Both the position numbers and the translations under genes were made by a program. The notes under the pieces were generated by a model. The model had not been told where the DNA came from. It worked only from the letters and a program-made list of their open reading frames with translations, and did not search any database. Below, in pieces: positions 44,832-56,815 of a stretch of DNA of 64,000 nucleotides (position 1 is its first letter; the number at the start of each line of letters is the position of its first letter). This stretch comes from Guadua angustifolia (taxonomy: Eukaryota > Streptophyta > Magnoliopsida > Poales > Poaceae), in the NCBI GenBank assembly GCA_036346375.1, contig CM070500.1:83618437-83682436 (forward strand), given 5' to 3'.

Positions 44832-46047
44832 AGTTACATCATATGGAAGAACTGAAGTTATAGATCCTGTAAAGATGAGGACCTAAGCAGAAACATTCAC
44901 CGGGTTTCTTGCTTCACTCAGAGAACTACTCCATTCGGTCACAAATAGTTGTCGTTTTGGACATCGATATGGTCTTCAAAACACAACTTTGACTACTAAT
45001 TTTTATTATAATATATTTCTGAAACCCAATAAAATTACAATATTATGAAAGTATTTTTGAGGCAAATCTACATGTATGCTTTTCATGTATTGAATTTAAA
45101 TATTTAAAAAGATATTGACTATCAAAGTTTTGAAAGTAGGACTATGTATTTGTCTAAAACGATAACCTAGTAGGAGTAATTATTTTGGGTTTGTCGAATC
45201 CGCTTTTGTAGATAATTAATAAAGTGCCCATGTTAATTATGTAAACCGTTTACTAATTGCTACTTCCGAGAACTCTGTATTCTGAATTGTCTGCTTGGCT
45301 GGTATCTTACTGTAGTTTGTGGGCGCATATATTCTTCTCAAGTGTCACACATTTGTTCTTGGCAACTTTGAACTATGACGATTTGCAGAGGTCAGAAATG
45401 AAATCACATGTAGATTTTTTTTTTTGTTATATGCGTTGTCATTATCTGTGGAGAAATATTTTTTCTATCATTTTATTTTGTCAGGTAAACCTGACTTGGC
45501 TGGCCTACTTATTATATGTGTGCACCAGAATGGACTAATGCTACCCCTTCCGCCCAACGTGCTCGTCTTGCAGCGGAGGGCCGTGTTCGTGTTTGTGTGT
45601 GTTCATTTGTACACTTGTGCATGTGTGTTTGTTTACCTGTACACTTGCGCAAATGTCGCAGTCCCAATTGAATGTCTTGATCTCATCAACATCAGGGCTG
45701 TTCTAGTTGGATATTTATGAATACTGTTGGGCGTTGCATATTCTTTTTCGGGGAGAAACTAACAGAAGAAAAGACACTGAAAGCATCAGCTAACCAGCTC
45801 AGGCTCAGCAGTTTAGCCTGGCCCGTTTTAGAGGGAATTCCGCGGACAAAGTAGTCTGAACAGCACATGAACTTGGCCACTTTGCTTCCTCTCTCCTGTA
45901 TGTTGTGGTTTGTGAATCCATGAATTAAGCTGCCAGAAATTTCAAGTCAAAGAAGTTTGAAAGATTTCACGCGACGCCACTTGTCCGGCTTGCTTTGTTT
46001 GACCATCTGATCCTTTCCTTATTGAATATGCAGGCAGAAAGAGAGGT
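44832..46047 (+). other. Downstream region of the TKI1-like gene
   Basis: 3' UTR and spacer. Short GT- and TGTG-rich words occur at 45590-45640 and acceptor-like signals near 45388, 45485 and 46033, but I cannot support further exons. No repeat was recognised. Confidence 0.4.
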
Positions 46048-46061
46048 ACATAGCAACGTGC

Positions 46062-46515
46062 GTCGTACGTGCGTCGCTAGTATGTTTGGAAGTTGGCTAG
46101 GGGGTTTTGACACAACTGTTAGAAACCTAGTTCTTCTTGGTGCTACTGCTACGTGTTGGGCTATATGGCTTTGTAGGAATGATATTGTATTTCAAAAGAA
46201 AACCAACTCTTCTCCTTTGCGAGGTTATTTTTGCTATTACCCTTGGCCGTCGTGGTTTTGTGTTGCGGAAGCGGATATCGACCTACTTTGGAGGAGGCTA
46301 CTCAATGCTTAATGCGGGTGGTCAAGGAATTCTATTCCGGGCACATGGGTGGCGATCTAGTTTTCGGATTGTTGGTCACTAGTGTGTGCGTTTTCTTTTT
46401 ATTCTTGTTTGGTGTGTGCTTCATGTTAGCGAGGCGGGAGTGATTCAAGGAATTGTATTATCTCAATGTAATGCTCTTGAAATTAATAAAACACTTCCAT
46501 TTTCAAAAAAAAAAA
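46062..46515 (+). mobile_element. Short 5'-truncated LINE copy
   Basis: Flanked by the 14-bp target duplication ACATAGCAACGTGC (46048-46061 and 46516-46529) and ending in a run of about 12 A. The frame fragments (SMFGSWLGGFDTTVRNLVLL, ATCWAIWLCRND) match the 3' end of the LINE at 41964-43651, so it is the same family in the opposite orientation. It is inactive. Confidence 0.9.
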
Positions 46516-46675
46516 ACATAGCAACGTGCCTGGAGATCTGCTCTGCATGCTATGCTTGCATCAATAGTCAAATTGGCGTTCTGGACAAAATTAATATTTT
46601 TTTGTGTGTAACTGTTGCTGTGCCCATCACGCACACATGCCATGGTTCTTCATCGAACTCCCCTATAAATGATAT

Positions 46676-46840
46676 AGCCATGTGTCCGTGCGTTGCAACG
46701 GAAACTCAATTTGCGATAAAAAGTTTATTTGCAAAGAATACTAACAGTGACAAAGGTGGGTAATTAAAGAGCAGTGGTAAAGGTGGGTAATTTTGATGAA
46801 GTGACGTGAGAAGAAACTCTTGCTTTATATAATAGAGATT
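46676..46840 (-). mobile_element. Short Helitron-like repeat, second copy
   Basis: The reverse complement starts TCTCTATTATATAAAGCAAG and ends CACGGACACATGGCTAT. It is about 165 bp and clearly related to 4520-4684. The last bases are diverged from CTAG. No coding capacity. Confidence 0.5.
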
Positions 46841-47365
46841 TCAGTGTAAATCATGCACCATCACAAATTGAATGAACATGCTGTTGGGAGAATGCCTAAC
46901 GCCCACTGCAGTTGTCGGGTCCCGCAATATACAGATAAAAAAATTACAGTTATGCCTAGAAAGATGACAATACCTCTTGCTTGTATTTATGGATTAACTA
47001 TTTCTATAAAGGGTATCTCGGTCATTTGTATAGACCCAACAGTATATATACCCTTTGTATCTCTTATTTATAACTTGAGCTCTTTTGAGCAATAAAAAAA
47101 CACATTTAAACTAGTGAGCTCTCGGGGACTTACTCCTTAGAGGTAACCCCTCGCTGGCTCATTGACAGGAGTAGGATGGTTCTCTTGGACCTCGAACATG
47201 CATAAATCCTCGTATTATTTCTACTCTCATGGATTAGGGCATGTCAAACGGCCGACATCTCACCCCTCACTTGTGTTTGAGTTTCACACCAACAACACAT
47301 ACTTTGATGGAATTGATCATCTGCACAACTGTTTTCTGTATATTAACAGAATCACGGATCAAACT
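46841..47365. other. Spacer before the Copia element
   Basis: AT-rich sequence without a supported gene. The last five bases (AAACT, 47361-47365) are the left copy of the Copia target duplication. Confidence 0.5.
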
Positions 47366-50300
47366 TGTTAGACAATATCCTTGTTTCTTTATATCAGAGA
47401 TTGCTAGTTGCCTTGTATAGAGATTGCTAGCCTTGTATATGTATTGCTTTATATAGGCTTTCCTTCTATACCCTCATGTACATGCATATATATTGGTCCA
47501 TTGGCCTCATGTTCAATACAAGTGCTATTCATAATATAGTATCAAAGCCAAGGTTATGGTTAGGGTTTTACTGACGTTGTGCTTGCGTCACCCAACACAT
47601 CCTTGCTTGGCCGGCTCTTCCTGTTGGCTCTCTCTCTCTTCGATTGTCGCCTCTGTCCACTGGTGGCTTCTCCCGTCCACTGCTCTCCATCAAGTCGACC
47701 GAACAACGGTCTACATCTGTGCCAAAATTGTTGCCCACCATCTTCTAAGGCAACAGGCCCGCCGCCGCCGCCGCTCGCCGTCACCACTGAGTCTCGGTCT
47801 CCTCTCCAGGAGCCTACTGCCGAGTCCGCTGCCAAGCCCGGCCTCCCCATTGCCTAGCCCGGGCTGCTTGATGACGCGGTGCTTCGTCGACACCTTCCAC
47901 CAACAGATGGCCACCTCTTTTGGCCTGCACACCGCCGAGCTCGCGCACCGTCGAGCCCGAGCTCGACGCTAGTTTTGGGTCGGCTCGTCGATCTTGGCTC
48001 CGGCCAACCTCCTGGCCCAATAGTCTTCTTGATCGAGTAGTCAGCCAAATTTCAATCGGTCTGATTTAAGTCGATTTAACCATCCGGCCTAAAAAAATAT
48101 CATCATATGTAGGTTCTTCTTCAAGCACTGTCTCTTTTCCTCGCTTCCGGTTATCTTTGATGGTCTCAATTATCGCGACTAGGTTCTTCATATGCGCCTT
48201 CATATGAGAGGTCAGCATCTGTGGGAGTTTCTTACTGGCAAGCTATCATGTTCGCCTCATCCTGCTCCCCTAACGTGCCTGTTCTTCCTAAGGAGGTTGG
48301 TGTTGCTGCTCAACAGAAGACCTCCAATGACTATGTTGATGCTGTGGAGTCTTTTTAGACTCAATTTACTACATACAAAATATGGTTGATGAAGATGCTC
48401 GTGCCTCTGCTATTTTGGTTGCTAGCATGGAGGTTCATCTCACTGGTGATATTGTTGGTTTGTCTTTAATACAATTGATGTGGGTGCATCTTCGCGACCG
48501 CTATGAGTCTACTAGCGATTCTTTGTATCTTACTGTTGTGTGACAGGAGCAGTCGTTACAATAGGGTGATTCTACTTTGGATGAGTTCTATGCACAACTG
48601 TCCCCGTTGTGGAGTCAGTTTGATTCTCTTGGATCGGAGGTTTGCCGCATCTGTCAGTGCTGCTAGCGTCATCACTCTCACTTGGAGCTTTGTCGCATCT
48701 ACGACTTTCTGACCCATCTTTAGGCTGAATTTGAGCAAATTGGAGTTTTGGAGGCTCGTGTGATCTATTTGTATTTGAGGAGACTCATCTTCATGGTGCA
48801 AGCCTGCTACTATCTCCTTCAGTCCTGGTGGTGCCTCGTGCTACTCCTCCATCAGTGGCGCCTACTCTAGTATCGACTACTAAGGGTACAAGGCTTCACT
48901 ACACCTACTGCAACAAAAACGTGAATGTGGAACAATTTTGCTATTGAAAGAAAAAGGATCTTACTCATCGCAGTGGGCGCCCTCCTAAAGGAATTGGACT
49001 CCTAGGTGCTTTTCCTCAGGAGGCCTCTGCTGGTTTTGACCCCACTCAGGAGATTCTTACGCTGCTACGTTGCATGGCTACCTCTGCACCGTCAAGTGCT
49101 GTTGGTTCTACTACTCAATCTTCTAGTGAGAGACTACTTTCCTCCTCATCAGGTATCACACCATGGATTCTTGACATTGGAGCTTCTTTTCATATGACAT
49201 TTGATCCCACAAGTCTTCATTCTATTAGTCCTCTTGCCTCTCCTACCACCGTACAGACTGCAAATGGTACTTCTCTTTCTGTTGCAGGACGATGCACTCT
49301 TTTGTCTTTCTCTTTTCATATTCTTGCTATTTTTCATGTTCCCAAACTAACCATTCAACTTATATCCGCTGGCCAGCTCACTGATCATGGCTGTCGTATT
49401 ATCCTTGATTCTGATTCTTGCTGTGTTCAGGATCGTCGGATAGAGTCTTTGGTTGGTATTGGCCCTCGCCGCTATGATTCTCAGCACCTCTGGGAGCTTG
49501 ACTGGTTTCGTCTTCCTTCCGCTGCCCTGCCATTCTCACCGTCTCCTCCATTTCTTCCACCTCCGTTGCATCTTCCACCGGGTCGTTTGCTTAGTGGCAT
49601 CACCATTTAGAGCATCTTTGTGGGTCATGTCTATTTTTTTAGTTCATTGTGGTCTTTTAGAGTCTGTGTCTAGTGCTTTCTCTTTAAATTGTATGGCTTA
49701 TAAGCTTGGTAAACAGTTACAACTCCCATATCCTTCCAGTGAGTCTATATCCAGCGTCCCTTTGATCTTGTTCATTTTGATGTTTAGGGTCGGACTTCTT
49801 TTATTTTCAAAGGGGTCATAAATATTATATTCTTTTTATAGATGATTTCTATCGTCACATTTGGATATATTTTATGTCTTCTTGTAACGAGGTTTTATCC
49901 ATCTATAAGAACTTTGCCACTATGATCCGTACTCAGTTTGACTCTCCTAGTCGAGTTCTTCATGCTGACTCAGCAGGGGAGTATCAGTCCGGTGCCCTTT
50001 GTGCTTTTCTTACTACGCAGGGCACTCTTTCTCAGTTTTCCTATCCTGGTACTCATATTCAGAATGGTGTGGCTGAGCGTAAGTATCGACATCTTCTTGA
50101 GACAACTCGTGCTCTTTTACTTGCTTCCGCTATTTCACCTCATTTCTAGGCTGAGGCTATTCCACTTCCACTTGATTAATATTCAGCCTTCTTCTGTTAT
50201 TCAGGGTGGGATTCGGTGGAGCGTCTTTGTGACATGCTTCCTGATTACTCTAGTTTTTGCCTTTTTGGGTGTGTGCTCTATGCCTTCCTTGCACCTCGTG

Positions 50301-50368
50301 TACGCACCAAGCTGACTAAGTTTGTTGAGTGTGTTTTCCTGGGATATAGTGCTGAGCACAAGAGATAT

Positions 50369-51500
50369 CTCGAAGGCGAAACACTCGAAGATTTTTGCAA
50401 ATTCGGATCCTTGAGGGATCCTCGTCTCCGTTGAGGCGGCACCAAGCCGAGGTCTCTTTCAACCCTAATCCTCTAGGTGTTGCACCAAGCACTCACCTAT
50501 TTCTTCTTTGAATCCTTTCCTTCCGGAGGTGGATCCAACCTTCACAAACTTCCGGCGGCTCTCCACACCAAGTTTGGGAGCTCACCTGCAACTCCCAGCC
50601 GTCTAGGAGTCCTCAACCTCCAAGAGTAAAAGATTGATGAGAAATCCACGAGAGAATGAACTCGGTGCTCAAGATGGATCTAGGACTCTCGATCTCTCAA
50701 TCTTTCTTCTCACTCTCCCTCAAATGATTCAAGAATCAAAGCTCTAAAGGGAGCGAAATCTAGGGCTCAAGAGGAAGAGAAAGCATAATAAATGTTTTGG
50801 AGTGAATGCACTGTTTGGTAGGTGGGAGGGGAGAGGCATTTAAAACTAGCCGTTTTGAGCTCAGCCCGATTCAGTTCGGACAGTCCGAACCTATGTTCGG
50901 ATAGTCCGAACGGATAAAGTTCAATGGACAGAGCGACCCAGCTCGGATAGTCCGAACATACGTTCGGACATTCCGAAGTGTTTGGATACTCCGAGTGTTC
51001 AGATACTCCGAAAAATCTTCGGACATTCTAAAATCAAAATTTCTTTACCTAACAGAGAGGGTCCACTCGGATACTCCGAAGATAACTTCGGACATTCCGA
51101 ATGGAAATTTTCCAAATCAAACAGAGAGGATCTACTCGGACATTTTGAGTTGAAGCTCATATACTCCGAATGAATTTGAGCAAAATGCATCTATGACTTG
51201 ACTTTTTGATCCTTTTTACGACTAAGATTCATCATTGAGCACATAAAGTCATTCTATAGCTATTTCTCGTCATATCCCTCTTTATAGTATGGCAATCCTT
51301 AGACTCAATAAAAAATAAACTAGATACAAATAATTAAGTCTAAAAATGCCTTTTTCTCCTTTGTTTTGAGGGTGACCTTTTGCTTTGAGACTTTATCACC
51401 GGATGCGATAATCTGTTAACACAGCTTACAAATGTCGTTAGTCACTTAATCCTGTTGTCATTATTCACCAAAATCCTCAAAGGGCCTAGATGCACTTTCA
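50369..51500. mobile_element. Unclassified grass repeat inserted in the Copia pol region
   Basis: It is flanked by ATAT (50365-50368 and 51501-51504). Removing it restores the integrase codons KRYRCWDP exactly. It ends GGGCCTAGATGCACTTTCA, a terminal phrase familiar from many grass repeats. It shares AAACTAGCCGTT and TCTAGGAGTC phrases with the nested repeat at 19475-22790 but lacks that repeat's GGGGGTGAATAGG end, so it is probably truncated on the left. No ORF. Confidence 0.8.
50875..51180. repeat. Array of TTCGGA-NNN-TCCGAA palindromes
   Basis: About eleven copies with 6-bp arms and a 3-base spacer. Examples: TTCGGACAGTCCGAA at 50875, TTCGGATAGTCCGAA at 50896, CTCGGATAGTCCGAA at 50942, TTCGGACATTCCGAA at 50963, CTCGGATACTCCGAA at 51066, and again TTCGGACATTCCGAA at 51087. 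The spacer is CAG, TAG, CAT or TAC. The array follows AAACTAGCCGTT, as the GGTAGCACC array does in the related repeat. Confidence 0.85.
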
Positions 51501-53607
51501 ATATCGATGTTGGGATCCTGTTGGCCGCCGGATGCGGATCTCTTGGGATATTACTTTTGATGAGTCTCGTCCCTTGTATCCTCGTTCTTCTTCCACTTTA
51601 GCATCTCTTGTCGAACCACTTTCTTTCTTGACTTTTTCAGATACTCTTGTTGTCACTTTTCCTTCTTTATGGTTGGCATCTCCTTCTTCACCGGCCTCTC
51701 CACAGTAGTCTTCACCTCTTGTTTCATCTAACATTGTTCCTTCTTATCCTCTATACTACACTCGTCGTCCGCGAGTTAAGGATTCTTCTGATGTGTCATC
51801 TTCCCCTGTTGAGACCTCTTCTTCCATGCCTCCTCCTCGCTATGCTCTTCGCGATCGTCAGTCTATTTTGCCTCTTGAGCGCCTTGGCTTTGCTAGAGCT
51901 GTTCTTACTGAGCCGACTTTTTACCGCGAGGCTGTTATTTATCAGGAATGGCAGCATGTGATGGTAGAGGAGCTTGATGCCCTTGAGTGCTCTGACACGT
52001 GGGATCTTGTGCCCCTTCCTCCACATGTCCGTTCCATTAAATGCAAGTGGGTCTACAAGATTACAACTCGCTCTTATGGTTTTCTTGAGCACTACAAGGC
52101 TCATCTCGTGGCATGAGATTTTTAGCTAGGAGCATAGTCATAATTATGGTGAGACTTTTGCTCCTGTGGCTCATATGACTACTGTTCGCACTCTTCTTGA
52201 TGTGGCTTCTGCACGCGAGTGGTCTATCTCTCAGCTTGATATCAAGAATACCTTTCTTAATGGTGAGCTACATGAGGAGGTCTTTATGCAGCCACCATTG
52301 GGGTATTCTGTTCCTAAGGGCATGATTTGTCACCTTCATCGCTCTCTTTATGGGCTCAAGCAAGCCCCTCGTGCTTGGTTTGAGCGTTTTTCTCTTGTGG
52401 TCACTGTTGCTGGCTTTTTGCTAGTGCTCATGATCCTGTGTTCTTTATTCACACTTCACATGATGGACGGACTCTTCTTCTCTATGTTGATGACATGATC
52501 ATTATTAGCGATGACTCTCAGTATATTGCCTTTGTGAAGGCACGTCTCAGTGAGCAGTTTTTCATGTCTGATCTTAGTCCTTTTCACTACTTTCTTGGGA
52601 TTGAAGTCTCTTCTACACCTAAGGTTTTTCTATCCCAAAAGAAATATATTCAGGATCTTCTTAATCGTGCTTATCTTACTGATTAGCGCATCGTTGAGAC
52701 TCCTATAGAGCTCAATGTTTACTTTTGACCTACTGATGGTGAATCTCTTGAGAATCCTACTCGCTATTGCCATCTTGTTGGGAGTCTTATTTACCTTAGT
52801 ATCACTTGTACTGACATTTCATATCCAGTTCATATCTTGAGTCAGTTTGTTTCTGCTCCTACTCAGCTTCACTATAGTCATCTTCTTCGTGTTCCACGAT
52901 ATCTTTGTGGAACTATCTCTCGTCGTCTTTTCTTTCTTTGCTTTGGCTCCCTCTAGCTTCAAGCATACACCAATGCTACCTAAGCTATTGATCCCTTCGA
53001 TCACCGATCTCTTTCTACTTATTGTGTTTTTCTTGATGGTTCTCTCATTATTTTGAAGACTAAGAAGCAGACATTAGTTTCTCGTTCCAGTGCTAAGGCT
53101 AAATTACGAGCTATGGCTCTTTTGACAGCAGAGGTTACTTGGCTACGGTGGCTACTTAAGGAGTTTGGTGTTTCGTTTCTGCATTGACTCCTCTTTATTT
53201 GATAGTACATGTGCTATTAGCATTGCTTGAGATCCAGTGAAGCATGAGCTCACCAAGCATATTGGTGTTGATGCTTCTTACATGCGGACATAGGTACATG
53301 ATCAGGTTGTGGCTCTTTAGTATGTGCCTTCCGAGCTTCAGTTAGCAGATTTCTTCACGAAGACATAGACTAGAGCTCAGCATAGCTTTTATCTCTCCAA
53401 ATTCAGTGTTGTTGATCTACCATGAGCTTGAGGGGGGTGTTAGACAATATCCTTGTTTTCTTATATCAGAGATTGCTAGTTGCCTTATATAGAGATTACT
53501 AATCTTGTATATGTATTGCCTTATATAGGCTTTCCTTCTAACCCTTATGTACATGTATATATACTAGCCCATTGGCCTTATGTTGAATACAAGTGATATT
53601 CATAACA

Positions 53608-54925
53608 AAACTAAATTGAGAGAAACATATTTCTGCCATCTCAACTGATAAGTTGTCCTTCATAAATCAGTAGACATGTCAATATATTATGGGTGAAAAT
53701 GGGTTAGTCATGGGCGAATATTACTCTTTTTGTATCCTAATCTATATATTTTTACCCTAGATTTGGAATCGGATACGAGTATCTTGGATACGAATATGGA
53801 TTTTTGAGATATGGACACTAGGCGGGTGTGGATCAGATTCGAATCGGTTATAGATAATTTGATAGATACTACGCATATAAAAAATTATGTCACTTTAGCA
53901 ACCAAAGTGCCAAATTCTAGTACCTATTAGAGAATTATTTATCCTACTTAACAACACAAACATAATTAAATGTAAATTCATATTATAAATTAGTTAATGA
54001 CTAGAAAACAATAGAGGATATTAAAGGATATTGATGTTTTATTGGATAGCCATTTTGTTGATTTGTCAGATATCTTCCAGACATCCTATCAAACATGACT
54101 ATGGAGCATATATTGTTCTTCCCATATCTTAACCAATACTTTTTGAATACATATATGGATAATATTGGGACTAAAAAGTGGTATTCTGTGCGGATTTTTC
54201 CAGATATGGTGTCGGATTGAGCAAGAATTATCCGTCTCATTTGCACCTTAAAGTATATTATACATATCGAGCTCGTTTCATATAAAAAAATACCAAGCAT
54301 GTAGTTGATGCAATGGATTAATGGCATATGGAGTATGGATTACTGTATGAAAAGGTTACAAATTTCATTTGGGGCGTCTGTAATATGAAATTTTAGAATT
54401 TCGGCCAAAATGCAAAAAATAATAATTTAAAATATGGCATTTTGACAATTGGCAAAACCAAAATTTTGATCAAAATGACCAAAATTTTGGCCCTTTTCAT
54501 TCCCTTGTGAAATGGTCTCCTGAGGCTAGAAAAAAGTTGGAAAAAATAATACAAGCATTTATCTACATTTTCTATCTATTTAAATGCAAAATACTAAGTA
54601 TTTACACATAAAATACCTTAAATTTAGAAATTTCGGTAGCATCACTTCAATTTGGCAAGAACCAATACATATTATGATTACAAATGATAAACATGAAATA
54701 AAATTGACACAGATGATGTTCGCATTTAACAACATTATGTCGTTGTGTCCATCCCATTTCATGACAATTGAAAATTCATAAACACCTTTGAAATCCCGTT
54801 ACATTACAGCTTTTGCAAAGCTTACAGGCGGTAGAATGACCTAATCCCAAAAATTTTGACATATCTAATCCATCCCAGAAATTGTAATTAACATGAATTG
54901 TAGTTAGACTGTTTGCATAATTTAA
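53608..54925. repeat. Degenerate AT-rich repeats
   Basis: About 53687-54248 is rich in CGGATACGAGTATC-type words and begins with GGGTGAAAATGGG, resembling a decayed hAT-type MITE like 58052-58809. From 54390 to 54500 there are repeated AAAATTTTGGCC words. No gene was seen. Confidence 0.4.
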
Positions 54926-54988
54926 GTTAGGGTCTAGGGTTAGGGCTTATGGTTAGGTTCAAGTTAGGGTTAAGGGTTAGGGTCACAT
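54926..54988 (+). repeat. Short telomere-like tract
   Basis: About eight TTAGGG-like units with irregular spacers (GTTAGGGTCTAGGGTTAGGG and on). They are degenerate versions of the plant telomere repeat TTTAGGG, or simply a low-complexity AGGGTT tract. Confidence 0.5.
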
Positions 54989-56281
54989 AATTTGTATATG
55001 TATTTTTTGCAAATTTTTCACATGTATTCATTAGAAATGCATTACAATTTGCCACAAAAAATTTAGTGCTAAATTCGGTCCTACAAACATGAAAATTGGT
55101 CGAATTTGTGATCATCTCGGTCAAAAAACCCGAAGTCTCACCCTAGTACAACTGAAATCACTAGCAATTTAAAATTTTAATTTTTTATTTCATCGAGATT
55201 TGGAATCTTGATCCCAACCAAAAACCAAGATTTCGGCTAAGATTTTTGAAATCTCGACGAGAGAACCCTGCTGTATGATACCCCCAATCCTGTAAGGACT
55301 GAAGAGTGAAGAGTAGCTTATCCGAAACTGCCAAACAGTAGGCCTAACTGAAGGCTTATTATGCCTACACCAGTTCCCACTTGGCAAGAAGAGAAAGATT
55401 AGCTTGGAGAAATGGAATCCCATTCCCAATCAAGTGAGACTAAAGAAAAGATACATGTATACAGAGAAGATCGTGCCACCACAGAAAGCAAAGGACTCGT
55501 ATGTTGGATGAGACTCGATCAATGATCAATCTCTTGATCCCGAAGTAATGAAATGCTCAATGGGCAATGATGAACATCATGACAAACCGCCAGTTGAACC
55601 TAATCACGCGCCGACATGTACTTTACGCTGTTTAGAAAAAAAAATAGACAAAATATAGTAGAATGCTAACAGGCAGTATTTCAAACGAGACTTACCGATT
55701 TGACTCTTGCTAGATCGAGGACTGTTCATGTATATAGTCTGTAGCTTTTTTTTTAAATCTAGCTTCAATGCATTTTTTTAAATCTAGCGTCTTCAGTGTG
55801 CGTGGAAGAGCTGGCTTCCCTTCTTGCCTACCATGCTTACCTACCCTATGCTTGCCTGCTCGGTAGCAAAAGGTGCACTTCCCTGTTGCACTTCTGTGCC
55901 CTAGCAAGTCTTCTTCTCCCACGCCACCTCCCTACCATGGTTGCATGGTGTGACAACTAGCTCTTTCGCGCTCACTTGAGGCTAGATTTGCAAATTTTTT
56001 CACACGGGAGCTAAATTTGTAAAAAAGGAACTTTGCTAGGTCACACTTAGATTCAAGCATGTGCGTCTTTTTGAACACGTGAATTTGCTTTGATCTGCAT
56101 TTGCAACAAATACTATCCACATTCGTATTGGTATCTAATATTATCCATGTCCAACTCTAAATACGAGAAAAGTTCTAAAATAGGATACAGAATAAGCAAT
56201 ATTCGATGAAATCAAACGATAACATCTCTAACAGTTGGTGCGATCTCCACTTCATGGGGTCTTCAACATGTCAACCTCCAA
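54989..56281. other. Intergenic, nothing recognised
   Basis: No supported gene. A direct repeat of TTTTTTTAAATCTAGC occurs at about 55747 and 55776. Around 55140-55270 there are AAATCTCGA-type words that look like old repeat sequence. Confidence 0.4.
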
Positions 56282-56815
56282 CATATGGGCCATGGGCCCA
56301 AATCAACTCACTCTTCTTTGTAAAATTCTCCATCTCGAAGCCTCAGTATATTTGGCCCTCTTGCACATTTATTTTGCACTCTTGGTCTTTTTTCCGAATA
56401 AAATTGTAAATCTAGATTCATTCTCGACCGTAGAAGCACCAATAAGTGACACGTGTTACCTATTGCACTCCCCTACACCGGCATATACCTACCGAGCTTG
56501 GGTACCATGGTAGGTACTTGCCGAGCTCGGATAGCATGGTACGTCTTGTAGAGCCTGGGTACCACGGTACCCCATACTACTAAGTTAAGGGTACCGCGGT
56601 AGCTCATCTGTTGTGGTGGGTTCGGTGCCAGTGACCCGCCGTAATAGGGAAGTATGAGAGGCGATAAGTGTCGCTTGTCGGTGCTTCCGCGGTCAAGAAG
56701 GAGATTAGATTTGCAATTTCATTGGGAAGATGACCGAAAGTGAAAAAAAGTGTGCAAAAGGACAAAATAGGGCAAAGCTTCCTCCATCTCATGATTGAAA
56801 TTGCCCATATAAGTT
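56282..56815. repeat. Fold-back element with about 190-bp arms and palindromes in its loop
   Basis: The left arm (about 56285-56475) and right arm (about 56625-56815) are imperfect inverted repeats along their length. Shared inward words include CTTTTGCAC/CTCTTGCAC, AATTGTAAATCTA/AATTGCAAATCTA and GAAGCACC. The loop (56495-56605) has four GGTACC-like palindromes, for example GGTACCATGGTA and GGTACCACGGTACC. It has no ORF. It resembles a long-arm Mutator-type or fold-back element. Confidence 0.7.

Larger units (their letters stand above)
48120..53430 (+). pseudogene. Copia gag-pol remnant
   Basis: Fragments in changing frames with many stops. Protease region near 49161 (WILDIGASFHMT, where the usual DSG is DIG). 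Integrase near 49950-50150 (HADSAGEYQSG, GVAERKYRHLLETTRALLL). RT near 52000-52690 (SQLDIKNTFLNGELHEEV, YGLKQAPRAWF, LLLYVDDMIIISD). RNase H-like end near 53080-53180. A 1.13 kb insertion interrupts the integrase C-terminal region at 50368. It cannot make a functional polyprotein. Confidence 0.9.
47366..53607 (+). mobile_element. Decayed Ty1/Copia LTR retrotransposon with a later insertion
   Basis: LTRs at 47366-47536 and 53438-53607 (about 170 bp) begin TGTTAGACAATATCC and end ATAATA or ATAACA. The target duplication AAACT lies at 47361-47365 and 53608-53612. The primer-binding-like site TAGTATCAAAGCC follows the left LTR. A purine tract GAGCTTGAGGGGGG precedes the right LTR. Domain order gag, protease, integrase, RT, RNase H fits Copia. 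The LTRs differ at several positions, so the insertion is not recent. Confidence 0.92.

Noticed and set aside
47556..47972. GC-rich frames just inside the Copia left LTR
   Set aside because: They occupy the leader and early gag region and lack gag motifs. Treated as part of the decayed element.
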